A DNA stretch of 64,000 nt from Ectothiorhodospiraceae bacterium (GCA_024234875.1 JACKNM010000005.1:62001-126000); one strand, 5' to 3'; shown: positions 1 through 9,295, counted from the stretch's first letter. Notes: generated by a model not told the origin, from the letters alone. Made by a program: numbers and translations.

Positions 1-1
1 T

Positions 2-367
2 ATGAAGGACCTGCGGCGGGAGTCGATCCTCTACGTCGCCGAGGGGCACTGCCTGCGCGACCAGACCCTCGCCATCTGCGGCACACGCGGGGGTGGCACC
101 GACGGCGACGACTTCAGCGGCGCCGGGCTGGAGACCATCCGGCGACTGGTCGCGGCGGGAATGGGGTTCACCCTGATGCCGGTGCTCGCGGTCCGCCACG
201 ATGGCGCCCCGCAGGCGGGCGACGTGGTGTGTCGGCCGTTCGCCGGCTACGCCAGCCGGCGCATCGGCCTCGTCCATCGCCGCAGCTATCCGCGCGAGGA
301 GGACATGCGGCTGCTGGCCGAGACCATCGCCGCCAACATCCCGCCGGAGGTCACCCCGGTCGACTGA
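2..367 (+). CDS. oxyR: OxyR-type LysR-family peroxide-sensing regulator, C-terminal part (5' end outside window)
   Basis: The open frame enters from the left edge, so only the last 121 residues of the effector-binding domain are visible; the DNA-binding domain lies outside. The stretch GHCLRDQTLAIC is the OxyR redox signature. Its two cysteines are 9 residues apart, the spacing of Cys199 and Cys208 in E. coli OxyR, which form a disulfide when oxidised by hydrogen peroxide and switch on antioxidant genes. Both are present, so the sensor looks functional. The Met at position 2 is internal, not the start. The gene ends tail-to-tail with the racemase-family gene, their 3' ends overlapping by 17 bases. 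The family call is firm for OxyR-type; targets cannot be seen. Confidence 0.85.
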   Translation: MKDLRRESILYVAEGHCLRDQTLAICGTRGGGTDGDDFSGAGLETIRRLVAAGMGFTLMPVLAVRHDGAPQAGDVVCRPFAGYASRRIGLVHRRSYPREEDMRLLAETIAANIPPEVTPVD

Positions 368-1091
368 GGCGCGGTCTCGGCCCGTCTCCGACGGGTGCGT
401 CCTCGAGTGCCGTGCGCAGGGCGGCCTCGGCGTGGAGCGTGGTGGTGTCGAACACCGGCAGCGCGGTGTCGGCCTGCCCGATCAGGAGCCCGATCTCGGT
501 GCAGCCGAGGATCACGCCGTCGGCCCCGCGCGCCGCCAGCGCGTCGATCGCGGCCAGGTAGCGCCGCCTCGATGCGGGCTCCACCACGCCCAGGCAGAGC
601 TCGCGGTAGATGATGTCGTGCACCGTGGTGCGGTCGGGCTCGTCGGGGATCAGGACCTCGATGCCGTGGGCCTGGCGCAGGCGGCCCTTGTAGAAGTCCT
701 GCTCCATCGTGTAGCGGGTGCCGAGCAGCGCGGGCAGGCGCGAGCCGCTGGCGCGGATGGCGGTGGCGGTGGCGTCGGCGATGTGCACCAGGGGGATGGC
801 GATCGCCGCCTGCACCTGCTCCGCCATTCGGTGCATGGTGTTGGTGCAGATGACGAGGCATCCCGCGCCCGCGCGCTCGAGGCGGCGCGCGGCGTCGACC
901 ATGCGGGCGGTCGCGCCGTCCCAGTCGCCCGCCGCCTGCAGCGTCTCGATCTCGGCGAAATCGAACGACCACAGCGCGATTTCCGCCGAGTGCAGCCCGC
1001 CGAGCCGCTCGCGGGCGAGCCGGTTCAGCTCACGGTAGTAGACCGCGGTCGACTCCCAGCTCATGCCGCCGATGAGGCCAATGGTGCGCAT
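351..1091 (-). CDS. aspartate/glutamate racemase family protein
   Basis: A 246-residue cytosolic protein of the Asp/Glu/hydantoin racemase superfamily, which interconverts L- and D-aspartate (or glutamate) by a two-cysteine, cofactor-free mechanism. It opens with IGLIGGMSWEST, typical of YgeA/aspartate racemase proteins. The two catalytic cysteines sit at about Cys82 (in CTNTMH) and Cys197 (in LGCTE). The ATG at 1091 is preferred over a longer upstream start because GGAGGGCGAG lies just before it and the conserved fold starts immediately. The 3' end overlaps the oxyR-type gene. Substrate (Asp, Glu or broad) cannot be read from the sequence. Confidence 0.88.
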   Translation of the reverse strand: MRTIGLIGGMSWESTAVYYRELNRLARERLGGLHSAEIALWSFDFAEIETLQAAGDWDGATARMVDAARRLERAGAGCLVICTNTMHRMAEQVQAAIAIPLVHIADATATAIRASGSRLPALLGTRYTMEQDFYKGRLRQAHGIEVLIPDEPDRTTVHDIIYRELCLGVVEPASRRRYLAAIDALAARGADGVILGCTEIGLLIGQADTALPVFDTTTLHAEAALRTALEDAPVGDGPRPRLSRPG

Positions 1092-1172
1092 CTCGCCCTC
1101 CGCCGAGGATGACCGGCGCCCATTGTGCCCGCGTGCGCCCGCGCTCGGGTAACGGCCCGTCGGCGGCCCGAG

Positions 1173-1178
1173 TATGCT
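1173..1178 (+). promoter_or_regulatory. possible -10 element upstream of the double uvrA
   Basis: TATGCT lies about 50 bases before the uvrA start in otherwise very GC-rich sequence. No convincing -35 element is present at the expected spacing, and no LexA-type box was recognised. Weak call. Confidence 0.25.
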
Positions 1179-1230
1179 GTGCCGCCCCACGGCGGGTGCC
1201 GGTGGCGGCCCCGGTCAGCGAGAGAGCACC

Positions 1231-4200
1231 ATGAGCGACGAGCGGATCCGCGTCCGCGGCGCCCGGCAGAACAACCTCAAGGGGATCGACCTCGACCTCC
1301 CGCTCGGCGAGCTGATCGTGGTCACCGGGGTCAGCGGCTCCGGCAAGTCATCGCTCGCCTTCGACACCGTCTACGCCGAGGGGCAGCGGCGGTATGTCGA
1401 GACCTTCTCGCCCTACGCCCGGCAGTTCCTCGATCGCATGGACCGGCCACGGGTCGACGGCGTCGACGGGATCCCGCCGGCGATCGCCATCGACCAGACG
1501 AACCCGGTGCGCACCTCGCGCTCGACCGTCGGCACGATGACCGAGCTGAACGACCACCTCAAGCTGCTGTTCGCGCGCGCCGCGACCCTGCACTGCCGGG
1601 GCTGCGGGCGGGCGGTGCGCCGCGACACCGCGCGCGGCGCGTGCGACACGCTCCTGGCCGAGGCGCCGGTCGGCGCCCGGGTGGCGGTCACCTTCGCCCT
1701 CGACCTCCCGGACAGCTTCGGCGAGGACGAGGTCCGGGCCTATCTGGCCCGCCAGGGCTACACCCGGGTGCTACGCCGCGAGGGGCGGCGGCTGGAGGTG
1801 GTGCAGGACCGCCTGCGCATCGCGCCCGAGCGCCGTGACCGCCTGGCCGAGGCACTGGAGGCCGCGTTCGCGCGCGGGCGTGGCGCGGTCGCGGTCTATC
1901 CACTCGACGACGGGGGCAGTGCGGTCGCCGAGCGCGCCCCCGACGCGGCCGACGTCACGTTGCCGGCGGATGCGGCCTGGCGCTTCTCGTCCGGTCTGCA
2001 CTGCCCGCACTGCGATCTCGACTACCGCGACCCGACGCCCAGCCTGTTCTCCTTCAACTCTCCGGTCGGTGCCTGCACCACCTGCCGTGGCTTCGGTCGG
2101 ACCATGGGCATCGACGACGGCCTGGTCGTCCCCGACGAGTCGAAGACCCTGGCCGGGGGCGCGGTGAAGCCCTGGCAGACGGAGAGCAACCGCGAGTGCC
2201 AGCGCGACCTGTTGCGCTTCGCGCGCAAGCGCGGGGTGCCGGTGGACGTGCCATGGCGCGAGCTCTCCGCCGAGCATCGTCGCTGGGTGATGGAGGGCGA
2301 GGGTTCCTGGGACGACGGTGTCTGGTACGGGGTGCGGCGCTTCTTCGAGTGGCTCGAGTCGAAGAGCTACCGCATGCACATCCGGGTGCTGCTGTCGCGT
2401 TACCGCGCCTACCGTCGCTGCCCGGCCTGTCACGGCGCGCGGCTCGACACCGAGGCGCTGCTGTGGCGGCTCGGCACCGCCGAGGACGCCGACGCCGCGC
2501 TCGGCGCCGAGCCGCGGTTCCGGCCACGGGGCGTCGGGCTCGACGCGGCGACCCTCGCCGCGCTGCCAGGTCTGCACCTGCACGAGCTCGTGCTGCTGCC
2601 GCTCGACCGCTGCCGCGCGTTCTTCGAGCGGCTGACGTTGCCGGCGCCGCTCGACGAGGCGACCGAGCTGCTGCTCGGCGAGATCCGCTCGCGCCTGCGC
2701 TATCTGACCGACGTCGGCCTCGCCTATCTCACCCTCGACCGCCAGTCGCGCACGCTGTCCGGCGGCGAGGTGCAGCGCATCAATCTCACCACCGCGCTCG
2801 GCACCTCGCTGGTCAACACGCTGTTCGTGCTCGACGAGCCGAGCATCGGGCTGCACGCACGCGACATGTCGCGAGTGGTCGGCGTGCTGCACCGCCTTCG
2901 CGACGCGGGCAACTCGCTGTTGGTGGTCGAGCACGACCCGCAGGTGATGCTCGCCGCCGACCGCGTCCTCGACATGGGACCGGGGCCGGGCGAGGCCGGC
3001 GGCACGGTGGTCTTCGAGGGCACGCCGCGGGCGTTGATGCGCGCGCGCGGCTCGCGCACCGGGGCCTACCTCGCCGGTCGGGCGAGCGTCCTCGACGGCG
3101 CGCCGCCACCGCGCCCGGTCGACGAGGCGGCCTGGCTCGCGGTGCATGGCGCCTCGGAGCACAACCTCGCCGATCTCGACGTCCGCCTGCCGCTCAACCG
3201 CCTGGTCTGCGTCACCGGGGTCAGCGGCTCGGGCAAGTCGACCCTGGTCGAGGACGTGATCTATCGCGCGGTGGCGAAGTCGAAGGGCCGCGGCGTCGAG
3301 GCGCCAGGGGCGCATCGCGCGCTCGATGGCGCCGATCTGGTCGACGACGTGGTGATGGTCGACCAGTCGGCCATCGGCAAGACCACGCGCTCCAATCCGG
3401 CGAGCTTCGTCGGCGCCCTCGACCCGCTGCGCAAGCTGTTCGCGGTCGCGCCGCTGGCCCGCGAGCGCGGCTACACGCCGGGCACGTTCAGCTTCAACTC
3501 GGGCAACGGCCGCTGCCCGACCTGCGGCGGCAACGGCTTCGAGCACGTCGAGATGCAGTTCCTGAGCGACGTCTACCTGCGTTGCCCCGACTGCGACGGG
3601 CGCCGCTTTCGGGCCGAGGTGCTGGAGGTGGTGGTCGAGGGGGCCGACGCGCGCCCGCGCTCGATGGCCGAGGTCCTCGACCTCACGGTGGACGACGCGC
3701 TGGTCGCGTTCGCCGACCAGCTCGAGGTGACCCGGGCGCTCGAGCCGCTGGCGGCGGTCGGGCTGGGCTACCTCCGGCTCGGGCAGCCGGTGCCGACGCT
3801 CTCCGGGGGGGAGTCGCAGCGCCTGAAGCTCGCCGGACACCTCGCGAAGTCGGTCGCGCGCGGTCGCGGCGGCCTCCTGCTGCTGCTCGACGAGCCGACC
3901 ACCGGCCTGCACTTCGAGGACGTCGCGGTGCTGCTCACGGCGCTGCGACGGCTGGTCGCCGACGGTCACTCGGTGGTGGTGATCGAGCACAACCTCGACC
4001 TGGTGCGCGCGGCCGACTGGGTGATCGACCTCGGGCCGGAGGGCGGGGACGGTGGGGGCCGGCTGGTCGTCGCCGGCACCCCCGACGAGGTCGCGGCGTG
4101 CTCCGCGAGCCATACCGGCGCCGCCTTGCGCGACACCACCCGCGCGCAGCCGGCGCGACGGCGGCGTGGCGGCGCCGGCGCGGGCAAGGCCATCCGCATC

Positions 4201-6855
4201 CACAACGCACGCGAGCACAACCTCAAGGGGGTCGACGTCGCCATCCCGCGCCAGGGCTTCACCGTGATCACCGGGGTCAGCGGCAGCGGCAAGAGCACCC
4301 TCGCCTTCGACATCCTGTTCGCGGAGGGGCAGCGGCGGTATCTCGAGTCGCTCAACGCCTACGCCCGCCAGTTCGTGCAGCCGGCGGCGCGCCCGGACGT
4401 CGACGCGGTGTTCGGCATCCCGCCCACGGTCTCGATCGAGCAGCGCACCAGCCGTGGTGGCCGCAAGAGCACCGTCGGCACCCTCACCGAGGTGCACCAC
4501 TTCCTGCGCCTGCTGTGGGTGAAGCTGGGCACCCAGCACTGCCCGCAGTGCGACGTCGCGGTGGACGCGCAGAGCCCCGACGCCATCGTCGCCCGCCTGC
4601 TGCGCGAGCATCGTGGCAAGTCCGCCACCCTGCTGGCACCGTTGGTGGTGGCGCGAAAGGGCTACTACACCGACCTCGCGCGATGGGCGGCGGGGCGCGG
4701 CCACGAGACGCTGTGGGTCGACGGCATCGCGACCCCCACCGAGCCCTGGCCGCGGCTCGACCGCTTCCGCGAGCACGACATCGATCTGCCGCTCGGCGCG
4801 GTGTCGCTCCTGCCGCGCGAGGAGGGCAGGCTGCGCGAGGTCCTCGATGCCGCGCTCGGCCACGGCAAGGGCATGGTCCGGATCGCGTTCGGCGCCGACG
4901 CGCCGTCGCTGCTGCTCTCGACGCGGCGCGCCTGCCCGAGCTGCGGCCGCAGCTTTCCCGAGCTCGATCCGCGGCTCTTCTCCTACAACTCCAAGCACGG
5001 CTGGTGCGAGCGCTGCTATGGCACCGGCGTCGAGCTGGCGCAGTTCGACGCCGAGCAGACCGGTGAGGAGCGGGCCTGGAACGAGTGGTACGAGGGTGCC
5101 GAGCGCACCTGCCGCGGTTGCCACGGTCAGCGGCTGCGACCGGAGGCGCTGGCGGTCCGATTCCACGATCGCTCGATCGCCGCGGTCAGCGCACTGCCGG
5201 TCGCCGAGGCGAGGGCGTGGGTCAAGGGGCTCGCCCTCGGCGGACGTGAGGCCGCGATCGCGCGCGACCTGGCGGTGGAGCTCGGCTCGCGGCTCGCCTT
5301 CCTCGACGAGGTGGGGCTCGGCTATCTCGGGCTCGACCGATCGGCGCCGACGCTCTCCGGCGGCGAGGCGCAGCGCATCCGGCTGGCGGCGCAGCTCGGC
5401 TCGAGTCTGCGTGGCGTGTGCTACATCCTCGACGAGCCCACCATCGGCCTGCACACCCGGGACAACCTGAAGCTGTTGGACACCCTGGAGCGGCTCTCGG
5501 CCAAGGGCAACACGGTGGTGGTGGTCGAGCACGACGAGGACACCATCCGTCGCGCCTCCCACGTCATCGACCTCGGCCCTGGCGCCGGGCGCCACGGCGG
5601 TGAGGTGGTGGCGGCCGGGACCCCGGCAGCGCTCGCACGCAACCGGCGCTCGGTGACCGGGCGTTTCCTGCGCGAGCCGTCGCGACATCCGCTGGTGCCA
5701 CGCAGGCCGGTGGACGACGGTCGCGGTGAGGGCGGGGCGACGCTCTGCATCGCGGGCGCGACCCGCAACAACCTGGTCGCGGTGGACGTCGCCATCCCCC
5801 TCGGGCGTCTGGTCTGCGTCACCGGGGTGAGCGGAAGCGGCAAGAGCACCCTGGTGCGTCAGGTCTTGCTGGAGAACCTGACCGCCCAGCTCGCGGCGCG
5901 CGGGCGCCGCGGGCGCCGCCCGGCCCTCGAGGGCTGCCTCGGCCTCGAGGGGCTCGAGCCGTTGGCGCGGGTGCTGGAGGTCGATCAGACGCCCATCGGC
6001 AAGACACCGCGGTCGTGCCCGGCGACCTATGTCGGGATCTGGGACCACGTGCGGCGGCTGCTCGCCGGCACCGAGGAGGCCCGCATGCGGGGCTTCGGAC
6101 CGGCGCGGTTCTCGTTCAACGTCCGCGGCGGACGCTGCGAGGCCTGCGAGGGACAGGGCGAGAAGAAGGTCGAGATGAGCTTCCTGCCCGACGTGCGGGT
6201 GCCGTGCGAGGTTTGTGGCGGGGCGCGTTTCACCCCCGAGACCCTGGCGGTGCGCTACGCGGGGCGCTCGGTGGCGGAGCTGCTCGAGACCAGCGTCGAC
6301 GATGCGCTGTCGCTCTTCGCGGCCCATCGCCAGGTGCACCACGCGCTCGGCCTGCTCCACGACGTCGGCCTCGGCTACCTCACGCTCGGTCAGCGCAGCC
6401 CGACGCTGTCCGGCGGCGAGGCGCAACGCATCAAGCTGGTGGCGGAGCTCGCGCGCGTGCTGCCGACCGATCAGGCGCCGGTGCCGCGCGGCCGCCAGCG
6501 GCGTCCGACGCAGACCCTGTACGTGCTCGACGAGCCCACCATCGGCCTGCACATGGCCGACGTCGAGAACCTGGTCCGCGTCCTGCACCGACTGGTGGAG
6601 GGCGGCAACACGGTGGTGGTGATCGAGCACAACCTGGACCTGGTGGCCGAGGCCGACTGGGTGGTCGATCTGGGGCCGGAGGGGGGCACGGCCGGCGGCC
6701 GGGTGGTGGCGACCGGCACCCCGGAGGCGGTGGCGCGGACGCGGACCCACACCGGGCGGGCGCTGGCGAGCTTTCTGCGCGGGCGTCGAGGTGAGTCGCG
6801 CGCGCGGCGGCGGGAGACGTCTGGCCGCCGCGCCGCCCGCGATGTGACCGAATGA
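1231..6855 (+). CDS. uvrA: double-length UvrA (tandem UvrA-UvrA fusion), excinuclease ABC subunit A paralogue
   Basis: A 1874-residue protein, about twice the usual UvrA length of roughly 940. It holds four ABC ATPase modules. Walker A motifs (GVSGSGKS) lie near residues 32, 662, 1012 and 1530, and signature motifs (LSGGE) near 508, 856, 1374 and 1727. CxxC zinc-finger pairs appear in all four quarters, for example CPHC/CTTC and CPTC/CPDC in the first half and CPSC/CERC and CEAC/CEVC in the second. Each half is thus a full UvrA, so one chain mimics the UvrA dimer that finds bulky DNA lesions for UvrB. Long UvrAs are known in several Pseudomonadota and Actinobacteria; whether this replaces or supplements a normal UvrA is not visible. 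The ATG at 1231 is chosen because conserved sequence begins within a few codons; the SD (GAGAG) is weak. Confidence 0.93.
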   Translation: MSDERIRVRGARQNNLKGIDLDLPLGELIVVTGVSGSGKSSLAFDTVYAEGQRRYVETFSPYARQFLDRMDRPRVDGVDGIPPAIAIDQTNPVRTSRSTVGTMTELNDHLKLLFARAATLHCRGCGRAVRRDTARGACDTLLAEAPVGARVAVTFALDLPDSFGEDEVRAYLARQGYTRVLRREGRRLEVVQDRLRIAPERRDRLAEALEAAFARGRGAVAVYPLDDGGSAVAERAPDAADVTLPADAAWRFSSGLHCPHCDLDYRDPTPSLFSFNSPVGACTTCRGFGRTMGIDDGLVVPDESKTLAGGAVKPWQTESNRECQRDLLRFARKRGVPVDVPWRELSAEHRRWVMEGEGSWDDGVWYGVRRFFEWLESKSYRMHIRVLLSRYRAYRRCPACHGARLDTEALLWRLGTAEDADAALGAEPRFRPRGVGLDAATLAALPGLHLHELVLLPLDRCRAFFERLTLPAPLDEATELLLGEIRSRLRYLTDVGLAYLTLDRQSRTLSGGEVQRINLTTALGTSLVNTLFVLDEPSIGLHARDMSRVVGVLHRLRDAGNSLLVVEHDPQVMLAADRVLDMGPGPGEAGGTVVFEGTPRALMRARGSRTGAYLAGRASVLDGAPPPRPVDEAAWLAVHGASEHNLADLDVRLPLNRLVCVTGVSGSGKSTLVEDVIYRAVAKSKGRGVEAPGAHRALDGADLVDDVVMVDQSAIGKTTRSNPASFVGALDPLRKLFAVAPLARERGYTPGTFSFNSGNGRCPTCGGNGFEHVEMQFLSDVYLRCPDCDGRRFRAEVLEVVVEGADARPRSMAEVLDLTVDDALVAFADQLEVTRALEPLAAVGLGYLRLGQPVPTLSGGESQRLKLAGHLAKSVARGRGGLLLLLDEPTTGLHFEDVAVLLTALRRLVADGHSVVVIEHNLDLVRAADWVIDLGPEGGDGGGRLVVAGTPDEVAACSASHTGAALRDTTRAQPARRRRGGAGAGKAIRIHNAREHNLKGVDVAIPRQGFTVITGVSGSGKSTLAFDILFAEGQRRYLESLNAYARQFVQPAARPDVDAVFGIPPTVSIEQRTSRGGRKSTVGTLTEVHHFLRLLWVKLGTQHCPQCDVAVDAQSPDAIVARLLREHRGKSATLLAPLVVARKGYYTDLARWAAGRGHETLWVDGIATPTEPWPRLDRFREHDIDLPLGAVSLLPREEGRLREVLDAALGHGKGMVRIAFGADAPSLLLSTRRACPSCGRSFPELDPRLFSYNSKHGWCERCYGTGVELAQFDAEQTGEERAWNEWYEGAERTCRGCHGQRLRPEALAVRFHDRSIAAVSALPVAEARAWVKGLALGGREAAIARDLAVELGSRLAFLDEVGLGYLGLDRSAPTLSGGEAQRIRLAAQLGSSLRGVCYILDEPTIGLHTRDNLKLLDTLERLSAKGNTVVVVEHDEDTIRRASHVIDLGPGAGRHGGEVVAAGTPAALARNRRSVTGRFLREPSRHPLVPRRPVDDGRGEGGATLCIAGATRNNLVAVDVAIPLGRLVCVTGVSGSGKSTLVRQVLLENLTAQLAARGRRGRRPALEGCLGLEGLEPLARVLEVDQTPIGKTPRSCPATYVGIWDHVRRLLAGTEEARMRGFGPARFSFNVRGGRCEACEGQGEKKVEMSFLPDVRVPCEVCGGARFTPETLAVRYAGRSVAELLETSVDDALSLFAAHRQVHHALGLLHDVGLGYLTLGQRSPTLSGGEAQRIKLVAELARVLPTDQAPVPRGRQRRPTQTLYVLDEPTIGLHMADVENLVRVLHRLVEGGNTVVVIEHNLDLVAEADWVVDLGPEGGTAGGRVVATGTPEAVARTRTHTGRALASFLRGRRGESRARRRETSGRRAARDVTE

Positions 6856-6927
6856 GCCGATTCGGTGATGTCGCACTTGCCCCGGTCGGGAGCGGTCGGT
6901 AGCGTTGCGCGCTGTCCGGACCCGGCA

Positions 6928-7000
6928 GCGGCGGAACTTCCGCCGCCGCCATCGGCCCAATTCCATGCGCGGCCTCGGGCCCGGTATTCGGCCGGGCCCG
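6928..7000. terminator. two GC-rich inverted repeats between uvrA and dsbC
   Basis: The 181-base gap holds a 9-bp perfect inverted repeat (GCGGCGGAA / TTCCGCCGC, one-base centre, 6928-6946) and a 9-bp hairpin (CGGGCCCGG, 7-base loop, CCGGGCCCG, 6976-7000). Neither is followed by a T-run, so they are not classic intrinsic terminators. They could still act in transcription ending or as leader structure for dsbC. Confidence 0.35.
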
Positions 7001-7036
7001 CCAATGTCGGCGCCTCGCGCGCACAGGAGAGAGCGA

Positions 7037-7771
7037 ATGCAATTCCTTCGACGGGGCGCGGCCCTGCTCTTGCTGGTCTCGTTGGCGCACCCCACCATGG
7101 GCGCGGACACCGAGACGGTCCGCCAGAGGCTCGTCGAGCGCCTCGGCGGGAGTGGGGTCGAGAGCATCCAGCCAGCGCCGGTGCCGGGTCTCTACCAGGT
7201 CGGGGTCGGGGGCCGAATCCTGTACGTCAGCGAGGACGCGCGCTATGTCCTCAGTGGTCGCCTGATCGACCTCGAGACCCGCGCCGATCTCACCGAGGAG
7301 GCGCTGACTCGCCAGCGGATGACCGTGCTCGGCCAGCTCGACGAGGAGAAGATGATCGTCTTCGAGCCGACGGTGCCGGTGCGCCACACCATCACCACCT
7401 TCACCGACATCGACTGCGGTTACTGTCGCCGCATGCACAGCGAGATCGAGGCCCTCGGCAAGGCCGGGATCCGGGTCCGCTACATGTTCTACCCGCGCGC
7501 CGGGATCCCGTCCGACTCCTTCGACAAGGCGGTCTCGGTGTGGTGCGCCGACGACCGCCAGAGCGCGCTCACCGCGGCCAAGGCCGGTCAGACACCGCCG
7601 AAGCGGGAGTGTGACAACCCGATTCGCGAGCACATGTCGCTCGCGCGCGCCTTCGACCTCAGCGGCACGCCGATGACCATCACCGACACCGGCGAGAAGA
7701 TCGGCGGCTACATGCCGCCAGACGCGTTGGCCAAGCGGCTCGACGCGTCGAAGGCGTTGGCCTCGCGCTGA
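7037..7771 (+). CDS. dsbC: thiol:disulfide isomerase DsbC/DsbG family, periplasmic
   Basis: A 244-residue exported protein with an N-terminal signal peptide (basic start, leucine-rich core, likely cleavage after MGA near residue 23), a dimerisation domain and a thioredoxin domain. The active site is CGYC at residues 127-130, and the cis-proline loop (GTPM) is at Pro212. A second cysteine pair, Cys170 and Cys192, is 22 apart as in E. coli DsbC. DsbC reshuffles wrong disulfides in the periplasm and needs a membrane reductant such as DsbD, which is not seen here. The ATG at 7037 follows AGGAGAG with good spacing and gives a proper signal peptide; the longer open frame does not. A TlpA-like gene follows after 17 bases, suggesting co-transcription. 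Confidence 0.93.
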   Translation: MQFLRRGAALLLLVSLAHPTMGADTETVRQRLVERLGGSGVESIQPAPVPGLYQVGVGGRILYVSEDARYVLSGRLIDLETRADLTEEALTRQRMTVLGQLDEEKMIVFEPTVPVRHTITTFTDIDCGYCRRMHSEIEALGKAGIRVRYMFYPRAGIPSDSFDKAVSVWCADDRQSALTAAKAGQTPPKRECDNPIREHMSLARAFDLSGTPMTITDTGEKIGGYMPPDALAKRLDASKALASR

Positions 7772-7788
7772 GCCGCGGGCGCTCGCGC

Positions 7789-8370
7789 ATGGGCATGGCT
7801 GCCGGGGCTCGCGCCCGCGTGGTCGGGCGGGCGTGCGCGCTGGTCGTGGCCATGGTGCTGAGCCTGGCCTCGAGCGCGGTGGTCGCGGCACCGGAGCTCG
7901 CCGGCGCGTCCAGCGCCTTCGTCACCCATGCCGAGCGGCCTCTGGTGCCGGCGGTGACCTTCCAGGACGAGCGCGGTCGCACGGTCGGCCTCGACGCGTT
8001 CCACGGCCGCCTGACGCTGGTGAATCTCTGGGCCACCTGGTGCCCGCCGTGCGTCAAGGAGCTGCCGGCGCTCGACGCCCTGCAGGCGGCGTTTCCGCTG
8101 GCGGACCTCGCGGTGGTGGCGATCTGCAACGGCTGTGGGTCGACGCCGCAGATCCGCGCCTTCCTCGACGGCCGCGGTATTCGGGCGCTCGATCTCTACC
8201 ATCACCCGGAGTTCGACGTCATGCGAGTCCTCGGCGCGAAGGGCCTGCCGGTGACCCTGCTGGTCGACGCCGAAGGGCGCGAGATCGGGCGGTTGGTGGG
8301 GGAGGCGGACTGGAGCGGCGAGGCGGCCCGCGCACTGGTGCGCCATCATCTCGAGCACACCGGGCGCTGA
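7789..8370 (+). CDS. TlpA/ResA-like thioredoxin-fold protein, exported
   Basis: A 193-residue protein with an N-terminal hydrophobic segment (residues about 12-34, signal peptide or anchor) and a thioredoxin domain. The active site is WCPPC (Cys85, Cys88) and the cis-proline is at about Pro154 (GLPV). The WCPPC motif is typical of TlpA/ResA/CcmG-type proteins, which act as reductants for cytochrome c maturation, copper-site assembly or other extracytoplasmic thiols. A second CxxC (CNGC, residues 113-116) inside the domain is unusual. Its position after dsbC suggests a shared role in periplasmic thiol redox, perhaps keeping DsbC reduced, but that is inference. An alternative ATG two codons downstream is possible. 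Confidence 0.85.
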   Translation: MGMAAGARARVVGRACALVVAMVLSLASSAVVAAPELAGASSAFVTHAERPLVPAVTFQDERGRTVGLDAFHGRLTLVNLWATWCPPCVKELPALDALQAAFPLADLAVVAICNGCGSTPQIRAFLDGRGIRALDLYHHPEFDVMRVLGAKGLPVTLLVDAEGREIGRLVGEADWSGEAARALVRHHLEHTGR

Positions 8371-8378
8371 CGTCGGCG

Positions 8379-9272
8379 ATGTGGGTCGCGCTCACCGGCA
8401 CCGGCTACCCGCGGCCGCATCCCGAGCGAGCCGGCCCCGGCACGCTGGTGCGGGCCGGCGACGTGACCCTGCAGTTCGATGCCGGGCGCGGCACCGCGAT
8501 GCGGCTCGCCGCGCTGGGGGTGAGCTGTCGCGATCTCGATGCGGTCGCGCTCACCCACCATCACTCCGACCACCTGGTGGACCTGGCCGACCTCGCGCTG
8601 TCGCGGTGGACGGTGCTCGATCGCGAAGGGCCGGACACGGCGCTCACCGTGATCGCACCCGAGGGCGCGGCCGGGCGTTTCGCCGCCCGACTGCTCGAGC
8701 CGTGGGCGGAGGACATCGCCATTCGCGTCCGGCAGACCGGCCGCGACACCCGTCCGCAGGTGCGCTGCCTCACCTTCGAGGTCGGCGCGCAGGCGGCGCC
8801 GGTGTGGTCGTCCGGCGCGGTGGTGCTGCGTGCGGTCCGGGTGCACCACGAGCCGGTCGAGCCCGCGGTCGCGTACCGGGTCGATGCTCCCGACGGCGCG
8901 GTGGTGGTGAGCGGGGACACCCGGGTCTGCGACGAGGTCGAGGCCCTGGCGCGCGGGGCACGGGTGCTCGTGCACGAGGTCATCCGTGCCGCGCCGATGG
9001 GCGCGACGCGCTCGGCCGGCGTCGTCGCCTATCACGCGGACAGTGTCGCCCTCGGTGGCCTCGCCGCCCGCGCTGGCGTCGAGATGCTGGTGCTCACCCA
9101 CCTCATCCCCGCGCCGGCGGGCGTGGCAGACGAGGAGGCGTACGTCGCGGACGTGCGGGCCGGTGGCTATCGCGGGCAGGTGGTGGTGGGCCGTGACCTC
9201 GACATGGTGACCCTCGGCGCGGCGTCGGAGGTGTCGGCACCAGGGCGCCTATTTCCCCTCGGCGCCAAGTGA
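8379..9272 (+). CDS. MBL-fold metallo-hydrolase (RNase Z / arylsulfatase-like group)
   Basis: A 297-residue protein of the metallo-beta-lactamase superfamily. The metal motif HxHxDH is seen as HHHSDH at residues 60-65, preceded by the typical FDAGRG turn and followed by a SGDT metal ligand region and a late THL histidine. The layout resembles RNase Z-like hydrolases rather than beta-lactamases or glyoxalase II. No signal peptide is evident. The start ATG at 8379 lies 8 bases after the tlpA-like stop, so the two are probably co-transcribed. The substrate cannot be inferred. Confidence 0.82.
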   Translation: MWVALTGTGYPRPHPERAGPGTLVRAGDVTLQFDAGRGTAMRLAALGVSCRDLDAVALTHHHSDHLVDLADLALSRWTVLDREGPDTALTVIAPEGAAGRFAARLLEPWAEDIAIRVRQTGRDTRPQVRCLTFEVGAQAAPVWSSGAVVLRAVRVHHEPVEPAVAYRVDAPDGAVVVSGDTRVCDEVEALARGARVLVHEVIRAAPMGATRSAGVVAYHADSVALGGLAARAGVEMLVLTHLIPAPAGVADEEAYVADVRAGGYRGQVVVGRDLDMVTLGAASEVSAPGRLFPLGAK

Positions 9273-9280
9273 GCTAAATT

Positions 9281-9295
9281 CCCGCGCTTCGCGGG
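9281..9295 (+). terminator. short hairpin between the MBL-fold gene and dksA
   Basis: CCCGCG, CTT, CGCGGG forms a 6-bp stem with a 3-base loop, 31 bases before the dksA start. There is no T-run. It may be a weak terminator or a dksA leader element. Confidence 0.3.

Noticed and set aside
1771..7167. A 1798-residue open frame on the minus strand opposite the double uvrA
   Set aside because: It is an antisense shadow. Very high third-position GC in the real gene removes stop codons from the opposite frame. The translation is low-complexity Arg/His/Gln/Ala-rich and has no recognisable domain, while the plus frame is clearly UvrA.
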